Notes under the pieces: model-generated
The model's input: the letters and a program-made list of their open reading frames with translations, nothing else
Databases searched by the model: none
Told to the model about the DNA's origin: nothing
NCBI GenBank assembly: GCA_900539655.1
Contig: UQCR01000093.1
Coordinates: forward strand, 1 to 26,823
Origin: an uncultured Robinsoniella sp.
GTDB lineage: Bacteria; Bacillota; Clostridia; Lachnospirales; Lachnospiraceae
Reading direction: 5' to 3'
Length of the DNA: 26,823 bases
Translations under genes and position numbers: made by a program
In this document: positions 20,875 to 26,823 of the stretch, piece by piece
How positions within the stretch are numbered: the first letter of the stretch is position 1
Layout of the letters: every line of letters begins with the position of its first letter

Positions 20875-22860
20875 TCATCCAACTATCTTATAATATGTCT
20901 TTGCCGTCATTGCAAAAACAAAGCTGTATATAATAGCAAAAATAATTATGGTACCGATCGTACATATAACAAAAAGATTTGTATTAAATAAACCAAACAT
21001 AAATAAAAGTTTACTCATCATGTTAAACGCAGCCGCTACATGCAGAATGGCAACTACCAATGGAAGGAAAAAGACTGTTAAAATCTGACTTCTTATACTC
21101 TTCTTAACCTCTCCTTTACTCATCCCTACTTTCTGCATAATGGAAAAGCGCTCTTTATCTTCATATCCTTCTGAAATCTGCTTGTAATAAATAATCAAAA
21201 CAGTTGCCATCAGGAATAATACACCTATAAATACTCCGATAAACAGAAAACTGCTAATAGATGCCCGGAGCATAGACGCTCCACTGTCTCTGTCGCTGAA
21301 GTTTATAAATAGATTTTCACTTTCTTCCAGCATTGCTCTCATTCTCTTATGGAGTACATTAGTATAGTGGTCCAGTGTCTTCTGATCTCCCTCTGCATCA
21401 AAGCCGATAAAGGTATCCGGCTCTTCACTTTGGCTATTCATGTTTGTGCCAGACCCAGCACAAATATTATCGACGATCTCCTGGTTTGCAAAAACTACTC
21501 CATATCCGTCCAGCATGTTAAGCGTAAGATTTGCTATCAAATCATTATCTTTGATTTCTTCAACCACCTTGAATTCCTTATTTCCCATTTTTACTGTTGG
21601 ATAATTAAAACCTTTCTTAAAATCAATAATTAATACTTCATCTTGTGAAAGTTTCTTATCCGTACCCATTACATCATTATAATTGCCAACAGTCATTAAC
21701 ATACAGGCGCTGAAATTCCCCTGATCCGCTCCCTTTACCTGTAATTCATTGTCTATCTGCGAAACGGCCAGTGAATTATAGCGGTATTGAAAATAATCCT
21801 TTACCTGAATATTGTTTTTTTCTGCCTCCTGGTAGATAATATCCTTCATCTGGCTTACCTCTTCTCCCGTTGCACCGTAAGAGGTCAAGGAATATTGCTC
21901 CGGATACATATTATGAATTAGCTCTTCAATCCCTATGTTTAGTGAAATAGTTGTCGCTATGCTAAGCAGTACACCCGTACTTAAAATACAGATATTCGCA
22001 AGCCCCACTGCATTTTGCTTCATCCGGTAAATCATACCGGAAACAGACGTGAAATGCTTCTGCTTATAATAAAATGCCTTATTCTTTTTCAGTATTTTAA
22101 GAAGTGCTATACTTCCAGTTATAAACAGCAGATAAGTTCCTACAATGACAAGTATTACTGCAATAAAGAACTGAATCAAAGCATCAATCGGAGATTTCAC
22201 TGTAATTGCCATAATATATCCGATAGCTGTACAGATAAATCCAATAAGGGCTGTGATCCATCTTGCCTTCGGCTCTTTTTCACCCTTATTTCCGCCGTAC
22301 AAAAGGTCAATAGGGTTACTTTTACCGGTGGTAAAAAGATTTGACACCAGCGTACACACAAATATAATTCCAAAAAGAATCAATGTACTGCGAATCGCAT
22401 CACTACTCATAATAAATTCAAACTCAACATTTGTCTGAATCAGTTTAAGCAAAATCAAAAACATCAGTTTACTGATTAAAAATCCTCCCAAAATACCAAT
22501 TCCAAGAGACACAGCAGAAGTAAAAATACATTCGTAAAGCAATATTCTCCCTATATGGCGCTTTTCCAGCCCCAGGATACTATATAACCCCAATTCTTTC
22601 TTCCTGCGTTTCATCAGGAAGCTATTCGTATAAAACAGGAAAATCACTGCAAAAATAGCTATGATTGACTGACCCAGCTGCAATATCATCCGCAGCGACT
22701 CACTTCCACGCATCTCATCAATTCCCGGATTTCCCGAAATTGCACTCATAACCAGGTACATGATAATTGTGCAAATGCAGGTAAGCATGTAAGGCAGATA
22801 CATCCTGGCATTTTTGCGAATATTCGTAACTGCCATTTTCGGGTAAAAAGAATTACGCAT
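20875..22860 (-). CDS. BceB-type ABC transporter permease (FtsX-like)
   Basis: This 661-residue protein has the ten-helix BceB plan. A short first helix (YLPYMLTCICTIIMYLVMSA) is followed by six more helices to NAVGLANICILSTGVLLSIA, then a large extracytoplasmic domain of about 210 residues, then three C-terminal helices (SFLFIGVFIGVLFLMATVLI, FFLPLVVAILHVAAAFNMM and FVICTIGTIIIFAIIYSFVFA). Relatives sense and remove bacitracin and other lipid II cycle peptide antibiotics together with a BceS-type kinase. GGAGGTG six bases before the ATG at 22860 sets the start, and the gene overlaps the ATPase stop by eight bases. No BceRS pair is nearby, so the cognate regulator must be elsewhere. Confidence 0.92.
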   Translation of the reverse strand: MRNSFYPKMAVTNIRKNARMYLPYMLTCICTIIMYLVMSAISGNPGIDEMRGSESLRMILQLGQSIIAIFAVIFLFYTNSFLMKRRKKELGLYSILGLEKRHIGRILLYECIFTSAVSLGIGILGGFLISKLMFLILLKLIQTNVEFEFIMSSDAIRSTLILFGIIFVCTLVSNLFTTGKSNPIDLLYGGNKGEKEPKARWITALIGFICTAIGYIMAITVKSPIDALIQFFIAVILVIVGTYLLFITGSIALLKILKKNKAFYYKQKHFTSVSGMIYRMKQNAVGLANICILSTGVLLSIATTISLNIGIEELIHNMYPEQYSLTSYGATGEEVSQMKDIIYQEAEKNNIQVKDYFQYRYNSLAVSQIDNELQVKGADQGNFSACMLMTVGNYNDVMGTDKKLSQDEVLIIDFKKGFNYPTVKMGNKEFKVVEEIKDNDLIANLTLNMLDGYGVVFANQEIVDNICAGSGTNMNSQSEEPDTFIGFDAEGDQKTLDHYTNVLHKRMRAMLEESENLFINFSDRDSGASMLRASISSFLFIGVFIGVLFLMATVLIIYYKQISEGYEDKERFSIMQKVGMSKGEVKKSIRSQILTVFFLPLVVAILHVAAAFNMMSKLLFMFGLFNTNLFVICTIGTIIIFAIIYSFVFAMTAKTYYKIVG

Positions 22861-23620
22861 TCTCTTCACCTCCAGACGCTAATACCGTCAAGGTTTCCGT
22901 GATTTTCTGGAACATGGTATCGTTATTCATGGAACCTCTGTACAATTGATGGAACACCTCACCATCCTTAATAAACAGTACGCGCTGCGCATGGCTTGCT
23001 GCCCTGGTACTGTGAGTAACCATAAGAATTGTCTGTCCTTCCTTATTAATGCGGGAAAATAACTTTAACATCTGATCCGATGATTTTGAATCCAGTGCCC
23101 CTGTAGGCTCATCTGCCAATACAATCTGAGGATTGGTTATTAAAGCCCGTGCCGCTGCAGCCCTCTGCTTCTGCCCTCCGGATACTTCATATGGATATTT
23201 CTTCAAAATATCCTGAATGTGCAATTTCTCCGCCAAAGGCTCCAGCCTCTGATGCATTTCTTTATAATTTTTTCCGGATAGAACCAATGGCAGATAAATA
23301 TTATCTTCCAGGGAGAAGGTATCCAGTAAATTAAAGTCCTGAAAAACAAACCCCAGGTTCTCTCTTCGGAATGCAGCAAGCCCTTTATCTTTTACCGACA
23401 GCATACTTTTTCCATTAAGCAGAACATCTCCGCTTGTTGGTTTGTCCAAAGAAGCCAGAATATTCAGCAACGTAGTTTTTCCGGAACCGGACTCTCCCAT
23501 AATTGCCACATATTCTCCCTCCTCGACTGAGAAATTAACATTTGTCAGGGCCTGAACCTGATTCCCTCCAAAGCGGGTCGTATATATTTTTTTTAAATTC
23601 TTTACTTCTAAAAGTGCCAT
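22853..23620 (-). CDS. BceA-type ABC transporter ATPase
   Basis: This 255-residue ATPase of the MacB/BceA/LolD group powers the BceB-like permease. Walker A is GESGSGKTT (42-50), the Q-loop lies in FVFQDFNLLD, the signature is VSGGQKQRA (146-154), Walker B is VLADEPTGALD (167-177) and the switch His is in MVTHSTRAA. The C-terminus carries a short extension (FIKDGEVFHQLYRG, then MFQKITETLTVLASG) typical of BceA proteins. AGAGAGGAAG lies several bases before the ATG. A TTACA-N4-TGTAA box about 95 bases upstream of the start suggests activation by a BceR-type response regulator. Confidence 0.94.
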   Translation of the reverse strand: MALLEVKNLKKIYTTRFGGNQVQALTNVNFSVEEGEYVAIMGESGSGKTTLLNILASLDKPTSGDVLLNGKSMLSVKDKGLAAFRRENLGFVFQDFNLLDTFSLEDNIYLPLVLSGKNYKEMHQRLEPLAEKLHIQDILKKYPYEVSGGQKQRAAAARALITNPQIVLADEPTGALDSKSSDQMLKLFSRINKEGQTILMVTHSTRAASHAQRVLFIKDGEVFHQLYRGSMNNDTMFQKITETLTVLASGGEENA

Positions 23621-23683
23621 AGTATTCTTCCTCTCTAACTTTTTCTGTCCTTATTGTAATAAAAAAAGAATCGGACTGCCATA

Positions 23684-23727
23684 ATATTAGCTTACATTTT
23701 CTATTGGATAGCTTACATTTCTGTAAG
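23684..23727 (-). promoter_or_regulatory. BceR-type box and -10 of the bceAB-like operon
   Basis: CTTACA-TTTC-TGTAAG (23712-23727) is a perfect inverted repeat matching the TTACA-N4-TGTAA form I recall for BceR-family response regulators. A half copy, TAGCTTACATTT (23688-23699), repeats the left part (23709-23720) exactly 21 bases away, two helical turns. TAATAT (minus strand, 23689-23684) is a reasonable -10, placing the box around -42, a usual activator position. No good -35 is present, as expected for an activated promoter. Confidence 0.65.
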
Positions 23728-23919
23728 GTTGTAAGGTAATATATAACTCCTTATATCTTCAAATATGCCCATATTAGAGGGGTTTCAGCATTTTAGCTTT
23801 CAAATAAATCCTTATAAAACCTTATATCTCCATGGTCAAATGGTGTAAAAATGGTGTAAATCGTGGTTTACATAAGTGCGGAAATGGTGTAAACTCTCAT
23901 ATGATATATACATAGCAAC
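23728..23919. other. Integrase-side end of a mobile element with direct repeats
   Basis: Three copies of TGGTGTAAA lie at 23841-23849, 23852-23860 and 23885-23893, and GTTTAC (23866-23871) faces GTAAAC (23889-23894) as an inverted pair. They lie just past the 3' end of the integrase gene, where Tn916-type elements keep arm-type integrase sites and the attachment core. No tRNA gene is present here and the core sequence cannot be defined without the other end. Confidence 0.5.
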
Positions 23920-25116
23920 TTACATCACTTCTATATTCTTCATATTGATAGTAGCTCTCTTAACACTTACGTGGTTATACACATCATTTGTTATTTGAGT
24001 AGTACTATGTCCCATTAAATATTGCAATACTTTTAGATCTATTCCCTTTTCAGCATATCTAGTACAGCCCGTATGTCTTAGTACGTGTGCTGATATGTGA
24101 CCAATTTTGTGAACTGCCGTTTCGTTGTATTTATCAACAAGTAACATCAATTCACCATTAAAGTTGGGGCTTGTGATCAGCTTGCCTCTTTTACTATAGA
24201 ACAAGAAATCGCTATATCCATCTATGACATAATCTTTTTTATTAATAAAGTAGTATTTCTTTTTTTCCTTTATAATATTATAAACTCTATCTGTCATTGG
24301 AATGGTTCTGAATCCGCTACTAGACTTAGGTGGTGAGATATAATATCTATCCCGGTACCTTAATTGATGATTAATTGTAATCCATTTATTCCCCAAATCA
24401 ATTTCCTTGAACGTCAATCCCGCAAATTCACCAAGCCGGCACATTGTATCTACAAGAAACACAATTTTTGTATACATTGGATAATTATGTTCCCTAGCGT
24501 ATTGTATAAGCCCTTCCTGCTGCTCAACGGTAAGAGCATCCCTTAGTTTAGCTTTACCCGCTATTTCGTTCATACACCGCTTTGTTGGATTTTTTAGGAT
24601 CAAATCATCGTCCAGAGCCATATTGAATATTGCTGATAAAATCTTGTTGTAAAATGAGATTGTTCCATATGAAAGATTATCTGCCTGTAGTGATTCGTAT
24701 AAGGAAACTATATCATCTTTTACAATATCGGTTAATCTCAAATTAGCTTCCTTTTTATTACGAATGTTTTTGTTCCACATTAATAGATAGTTTGATGTTG
24801 TTGCATCATTCAGAGGTTTGCCTTTATATTTTTTCCGAGTAATATACTTATCAAACATATCATTTAATGTAAGCTTTCCTCCCAACACGTTTTTGCTGTG
24901 GCTCAACATATTTTGGATTTCTTCTTCTTTTTCCCTTAAAGATATATCACTCTTTTTATCACTGGGCATTCTATCCGTCTCAGTCAATCTCCAACTATAT
25001 ATTGTTTGCCGTTCTCCCTCTGAATCAAAGTACCTGTATTGATATTTTCCATCCTTTCTTTGACTTTCTCCAGTTTTTAATAATCTGCCTCTGCTGTCTT
25101 TACGTTTTTCTGCCAT
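23920..25116 (-). CDS. int: Tn916-type tyrosine integrase
   Basis: This 398-residue integrase recombines element and chromosome attachment sites. It has the three-domain plan of Tn916 Int (405 residues): an N-terminal arm-binding domain (RKDGKYQYRYFDSEGERQTI then YSWRL), a SAM-like core-binding domain (about residues 82-185) and a catalytic domain. The active residues are all present: Arg227 (CRLGEF), Lys264 (SPPKSSSG), His344 and Arg347 (HVLRHTG), His370 (LMGHST) and Tyr380 (NDVYNHV). AAAGGAGA precedes the ATG at 25116. An Xis-like gene lies 79 bases upstream and short direct repeats lie downstream, marking the end of an integrated element that continues to the right. Confidence 0.95.
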   Translation of the reverse strand: MAEKRKDSRGRLLKTGESQRKDGKYQYRYFDSEGERQTIYSWRLTETDRMPSDKKSDISLREKEEEIQNMLSHSKNVLGGKLTLNDMFDKYITRKKYKGKPLNDATTSNYLLMWNKNIRNKKEANLRLTDIVKDDIVSLYESLQADNLSYGTISFYNKILSAIFNMALDDDLILKNPTKRCMNEIAGKAKLRDALTVEQQEGLIQYAREHNYPMYTKIVFLVDTMCRLGEFAGLTFKEIDLGNKWITINHQLRYRDRYYISPPKSSSGFRTIPMTDRVYNIIKEKKKYYFINKKDYVIDGYSDFLFYSKRGKLITSPNFNGELMLLVDKYNETAVHKIGHISAHVLRHTGCTRYAEKGIDLKVLQYLMGHSTTQITNDVYNHVSVKRATINMKNIEVM

Positions 25117-25195
25117 TGTTTTATCTCCTTTCTTATAAAAGAAAAGAGCCTTGATATGATACTTTCATATTATCATATCACTGCTCAATTCTCAA

Positions 25196-25408
25196 CTATA
25201 TCGCCTTTAATCTATCGTTATATTCTTCAAACTGTTTTCTTTTAATAAGTTTATGACTGCCTTTCCAAAGAACAAATTTGCAATCAGGATCTTTCACTAA
25301 CTCTTCTAACTTATTGATTCCGATCCCTGAATAAGCAGCTGTCTCCTTAATTGTTAAATTTAACTTGCACCAAAATGGTATTTCTTGATTTAAATTTTTA
25401 TTTTCCAT
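25196..25408 (-). CDS. xis: Tn916 Xis-like excisionase
   Basis: This 70-residue protein is a winged-helix directionality factor that helps the integrase excise the element. It resembles Tn916 Xis along its length: IPFWCKLNLTIKETAAYSGI followed by GINKLEELV, then KFVLWKGSHKLIKRKQFEEY and a terminal LKAI, close to the DAI end of Tn916 Xis. The frame is open to 25432, but GAAGGGGA seven bases before the ATG at 25408 sets the start. It lies just upstream of the integrase on the same strand, the standard xis-int order, so they are probably co-transcribed. Confidence 0.88.
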   Translation of the reverse strand: MENKNLNQEIPFWCKLNLTIKETAAYSGIGINKLEELVKDPDCKFVLWKGSHKLIKRKQFEEYNDRLKAI

Positions 25409-25477
25409 ACAACTTTCCCCTTCATAAGTCATTTTTAGTTTACATATGTATTTATTTGTTGATTTGGTTAATCATTA

Positions 25478-25506
25478 GAGGCTACCCCATATTACAGAGC
25501 AGCCCC
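25478..25506 (-). terminator. Possible terminator after the Bro-N/nuclease gene
   Basis: On the minus strand GGGGCTGCT can pair with GGTAGCCTC (nine pairs, three of them G-U) around an 11-base loop. The following sequence is TAATGATTAACC, which lacks a real U tract, so the call is weak. Confidence 0.35.
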
Positions 25507-25595
25507 TACAACTATCTACGCAACCAAATTTAATCCTTTCGAATATTTCTCTTTCGCTAACTTTAACGCCATCTCACCAGCAGATTTATGGCTCC

Positions 25596-26381
25596 CTAGA
25601 CAACTTTGTAATTATAAAACTCATCCGTTGTAGAAAAGCTAAAACTAGGGACATATCTGCAATATTCTTCTATGTCTTGATATGTATCTTGTACTTCTTT
25701 TAGCCATTCAAAGCAATCTTTATCACGTACACGTATAAAACTGCAACTCAAAAAATCATATACACTATAATTTTTATAATGTTCTATTTCTGGCTCATTG
25801 TCTTCCCATCTATTCGTAAAATCAAAAACTTTCAATTTAGTGTTAAAATTACAGCATGTAGCTATCTGTTTCATTCTATTCATATCTTCTTTTTGTGTAT
25901 AATTATGCTGATATTCATCATATTCCACAAATATAGCTGAACCAATTGCTATATCTATTCTATATTGCAAACACCGAACTTGTGTTTTTACCTCAAAAAT
26001 ATCATCTTTCATAAATATTTTTTTCACTTTATTTGCAAAATATAGCTCGGGTCTATCAATAGTTGTACATATGCCTTTCATAAAAGCAGCTTTAATAGCC
26101 CCTATAAATCTATCAAAAACCTCCAATTTTAAACAGATATAATACCAATATGAATTTGATCTGTTAGCATTTTCAACTCTCATTTTTATAACTGACAAAT
26201 AATTTTCTTCTCCAAAGGTATCTAACATCTTTACTAATTTATTTTTTTCATGCGTCCAAGTACCATCTTTCCTCACTCTGCCAAGCGCCAAAAAAATATC
26301 CTTTAACACAAGCCACTCACCATTCACTACTCTGACATCATTTCCCATAAATTCCATTACTGCTACATTTACTATTTCCAT
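25596..26381 (-). CDS. Bro-N-like antirepressor domain fused to a PD-(D/E)XK-like nuclease domain
   Basis: This 261-residue protein seems to have two parts. Residues about 5-56 (VAVMEFMGNDVRVVNGEWLV, then KDIFLALGRV) look like a Bro-N domain, the DNA-binding part of phage antirepressors. Residues about 112-195 carry YRIDIAIGSAIFVEYDEYQH, with Asp143, Glu153, Asp155 and His159 arranged like the D...ExD..H core of DUF559/Vsr-type endonucleases; a basic KEDMNRMKQI helix follows. Both assignments are by eye. GCGGAGA lies about seven bases before the ATG. Base composition is clearly AT-richer than in the chromosomal genes, fitting its place in the mobile element. Role could be regulation, DNA cleavage or defence; none is shown. 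Confidence 0.65.
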   Translation of the reverse strand: MEIVNVAVMEFMGNDVRVVNGEWLVLKDIFLALGRVRKDGTWTHEKNKLVKMLDTFGEENYLSVIKMRVENANRSNSYWYYICLKLEVFDRFIGAIKAAFMKGICTTIDRPELYFANKVKKIFMKDDIFEVKTQVRCLQYRIDIAIGSAIFVEYDEYQHNYTQKEDMNRMKQIATCCNFNTKLKVFDFTNRWEDNEPEIEHYKNYSVYDFLSCSFIRVRDKDCFEWLKEVQDTYQDIEEYCRYVPSFSFSTTDEFYNYKVV

Positions 26382-26444
26382 AAATCAATCTCCGCTTTTT
26401 CATTTTTTCTTTTTCAATCAATGAACAACTTTGCACAATAAAAT

Positions 26445-26482
26445 AAGGCTTCCCCACTACCCTTGAGTAGTAAGAAAACCTT
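26445..26482 (-). terminator. Terminator after the last minus-strand ORF
   Basis: AAGGCTT at 26445-26451 faces AAAACCTT at the far end (26475-26482) and ACTAC (26456-26460) pairs with GTAGT (26467-26471) around CCTTGA, giving a two-tier hairpin. On the minus strand it is followed by ATTTTATT. It starts 12 bases past the stop of the 26495-26806 frame. Confidence 0.6.
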
Positions 26483-26494
26483 AGTTTCATTTGA

Positions 26495-26806
26495 TCAATA
26501 TATGCGACACTCTTCCATTGGCACTCCGTATTCCGCGACCCACTTGCCTATGTAATTCTCGGGATCGCACAAAATCTCTTTTAATATCCTTAATTCATGT
26601 GGCTTTAGCGTCTCGTATTGACCATTCGAATCATCATAATTGAAGATCTCCTCAATGACTTCCTCCATTTGTAATTTTATATCCATATTTAACAGGGCTG
26701 TCCACTCACGAATAAATATATCATTCAGGCAGTCAGGAATAATCGCATTACCCGCACTATCCGCAATCAGTAAGCGATGAATAACATAGCGTATAGACTT
26801 TCCCAA
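26495..26806 (-). CDS. Hypothetical protein of the mobile element
   Basis: This acidic 103-residue frame begins with TTG at 26806 (read as MGKSIRYVIHRLLIADSAGN) and ends WVAEYGVPMEECRIY. There is an in-frame stop two codons upstream and no clear ribosome site, so either the start is a weak TTG or the gene is the 3' part of a broken or frameshifted gene whose beginning lies at or beyond the right edge. The repeated acidic helices (LQMEEVIEEIFNYDD) suggest a helical soluble protein. No family is recognised. A hairpin terminator follows its stop, and the Bro-N/nuclease gene is next on the same strand. Confidence 0.5.
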   Translation of the reverse strand: MGKSIRYVIHRLLIADSAGNAIIPDCLNDIFIREWTALLNMDIKLQMEEVIEEIFNYDDSNGQYETLKPHELRILKEILCDPENYIGKWVAEYGVPMEECRIY

Positions 26807-26823
26807 CGTTTACTAGTTTTCAA

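Noticed and set aside
23728..23919. tRNA gene as attachment site of the mobile element
   Set aside because: No cloverleaf, T-loop sequence or CCA-like end could be found beside the integrase.

Overview
The window looks like chromosomal DNA from a low-to-mid GC Firmicute of the Clostridia, most likely a gut Lachnospiraceae. This is inferred from the AGGAGG-type ribosome binding sites, the YtrA-type GntR/ABC cassette, the BceAB-type exporter, the Tn916-type integrase/excisionase pair and a short ORF that resembles ones I associate with Lachnospiraceae. No rRNA, tRNA or CRISPR array was seen.

Layout. (1) 1-3.9 kb: a short minus-strand ORF containing a strong hairpin, then a sugar-type regulatory block with a LacI regulator, an AraC regulator and a divergent MFS transporter, closed by a bidirectional terminator. 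(2) 4.0-5.1 kb: methylglyoxal synthase, a 12-bp tandem repeat (nine units) and a small two-helix membrane protein. (3) 5.3-14.5 kb: a purine salvage and catabolism block. Eight tightly packed minus-strand genes encode an NCS2 purine permease, a FecBCD/MolABC-type ABC transporter, the FAD, 2Fe-2S and molybdopterin subunits of a xanthine dehydrogenase-like enzyme, and a MocA-like cytidylyltransferase. Xanthine phosphoribosyltransferase is transcribed divergently. Good sigma-A-type promoters can be read for both directions, and neither leader holds a purine riboswitch. (4) 14.5-16 kb: a DUF3892 protein and a D-lactate dehydrogenase. (5) 16-19.4 kb: a YtrA-like repressor, ABC ATPase and large ABC-2 permease in one operon, with a TGTACTA-N7-TAGTACA dyad on the promoter -10. 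(6) 19.4-20.7 kb: an AT-rich island with possible IS debris, an 81-residue orphan protein, a serine resolvase and a res/inverton-like set of repeats. (7) 20.8-23.8 kb: a BceAB-type peptide-antibiotic transporter with a TTACA-N4-TGTAA box but no adjacent two-component system. (8) 23.8-26.8 kb: the integration end of a mobile element, with integrase, Tn916 Xis-like excisionase, a protein that appears to fuse a Bro-N-like domain to a PD-(D/E)XK-like nuclease domain, and an unknown ORF.

Working model. The central block would import a purine base, oxidise it with a molybdenum hydroxylase whose cofactor is matured by the MocA-like protein and whose metal may be supplied by the ABC transporter encoded in the same operon, or salvage it through XPRT. 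The most unusual items are this joined permease/metal-transporter/XDH/MocA operon, the Bro-N/nuclease fusion, the paired inverted AAAGT-AG-ACTTT sites beside the resolvase, and the Trp/Lys/Asp/Glu tetrapeptide repeat.
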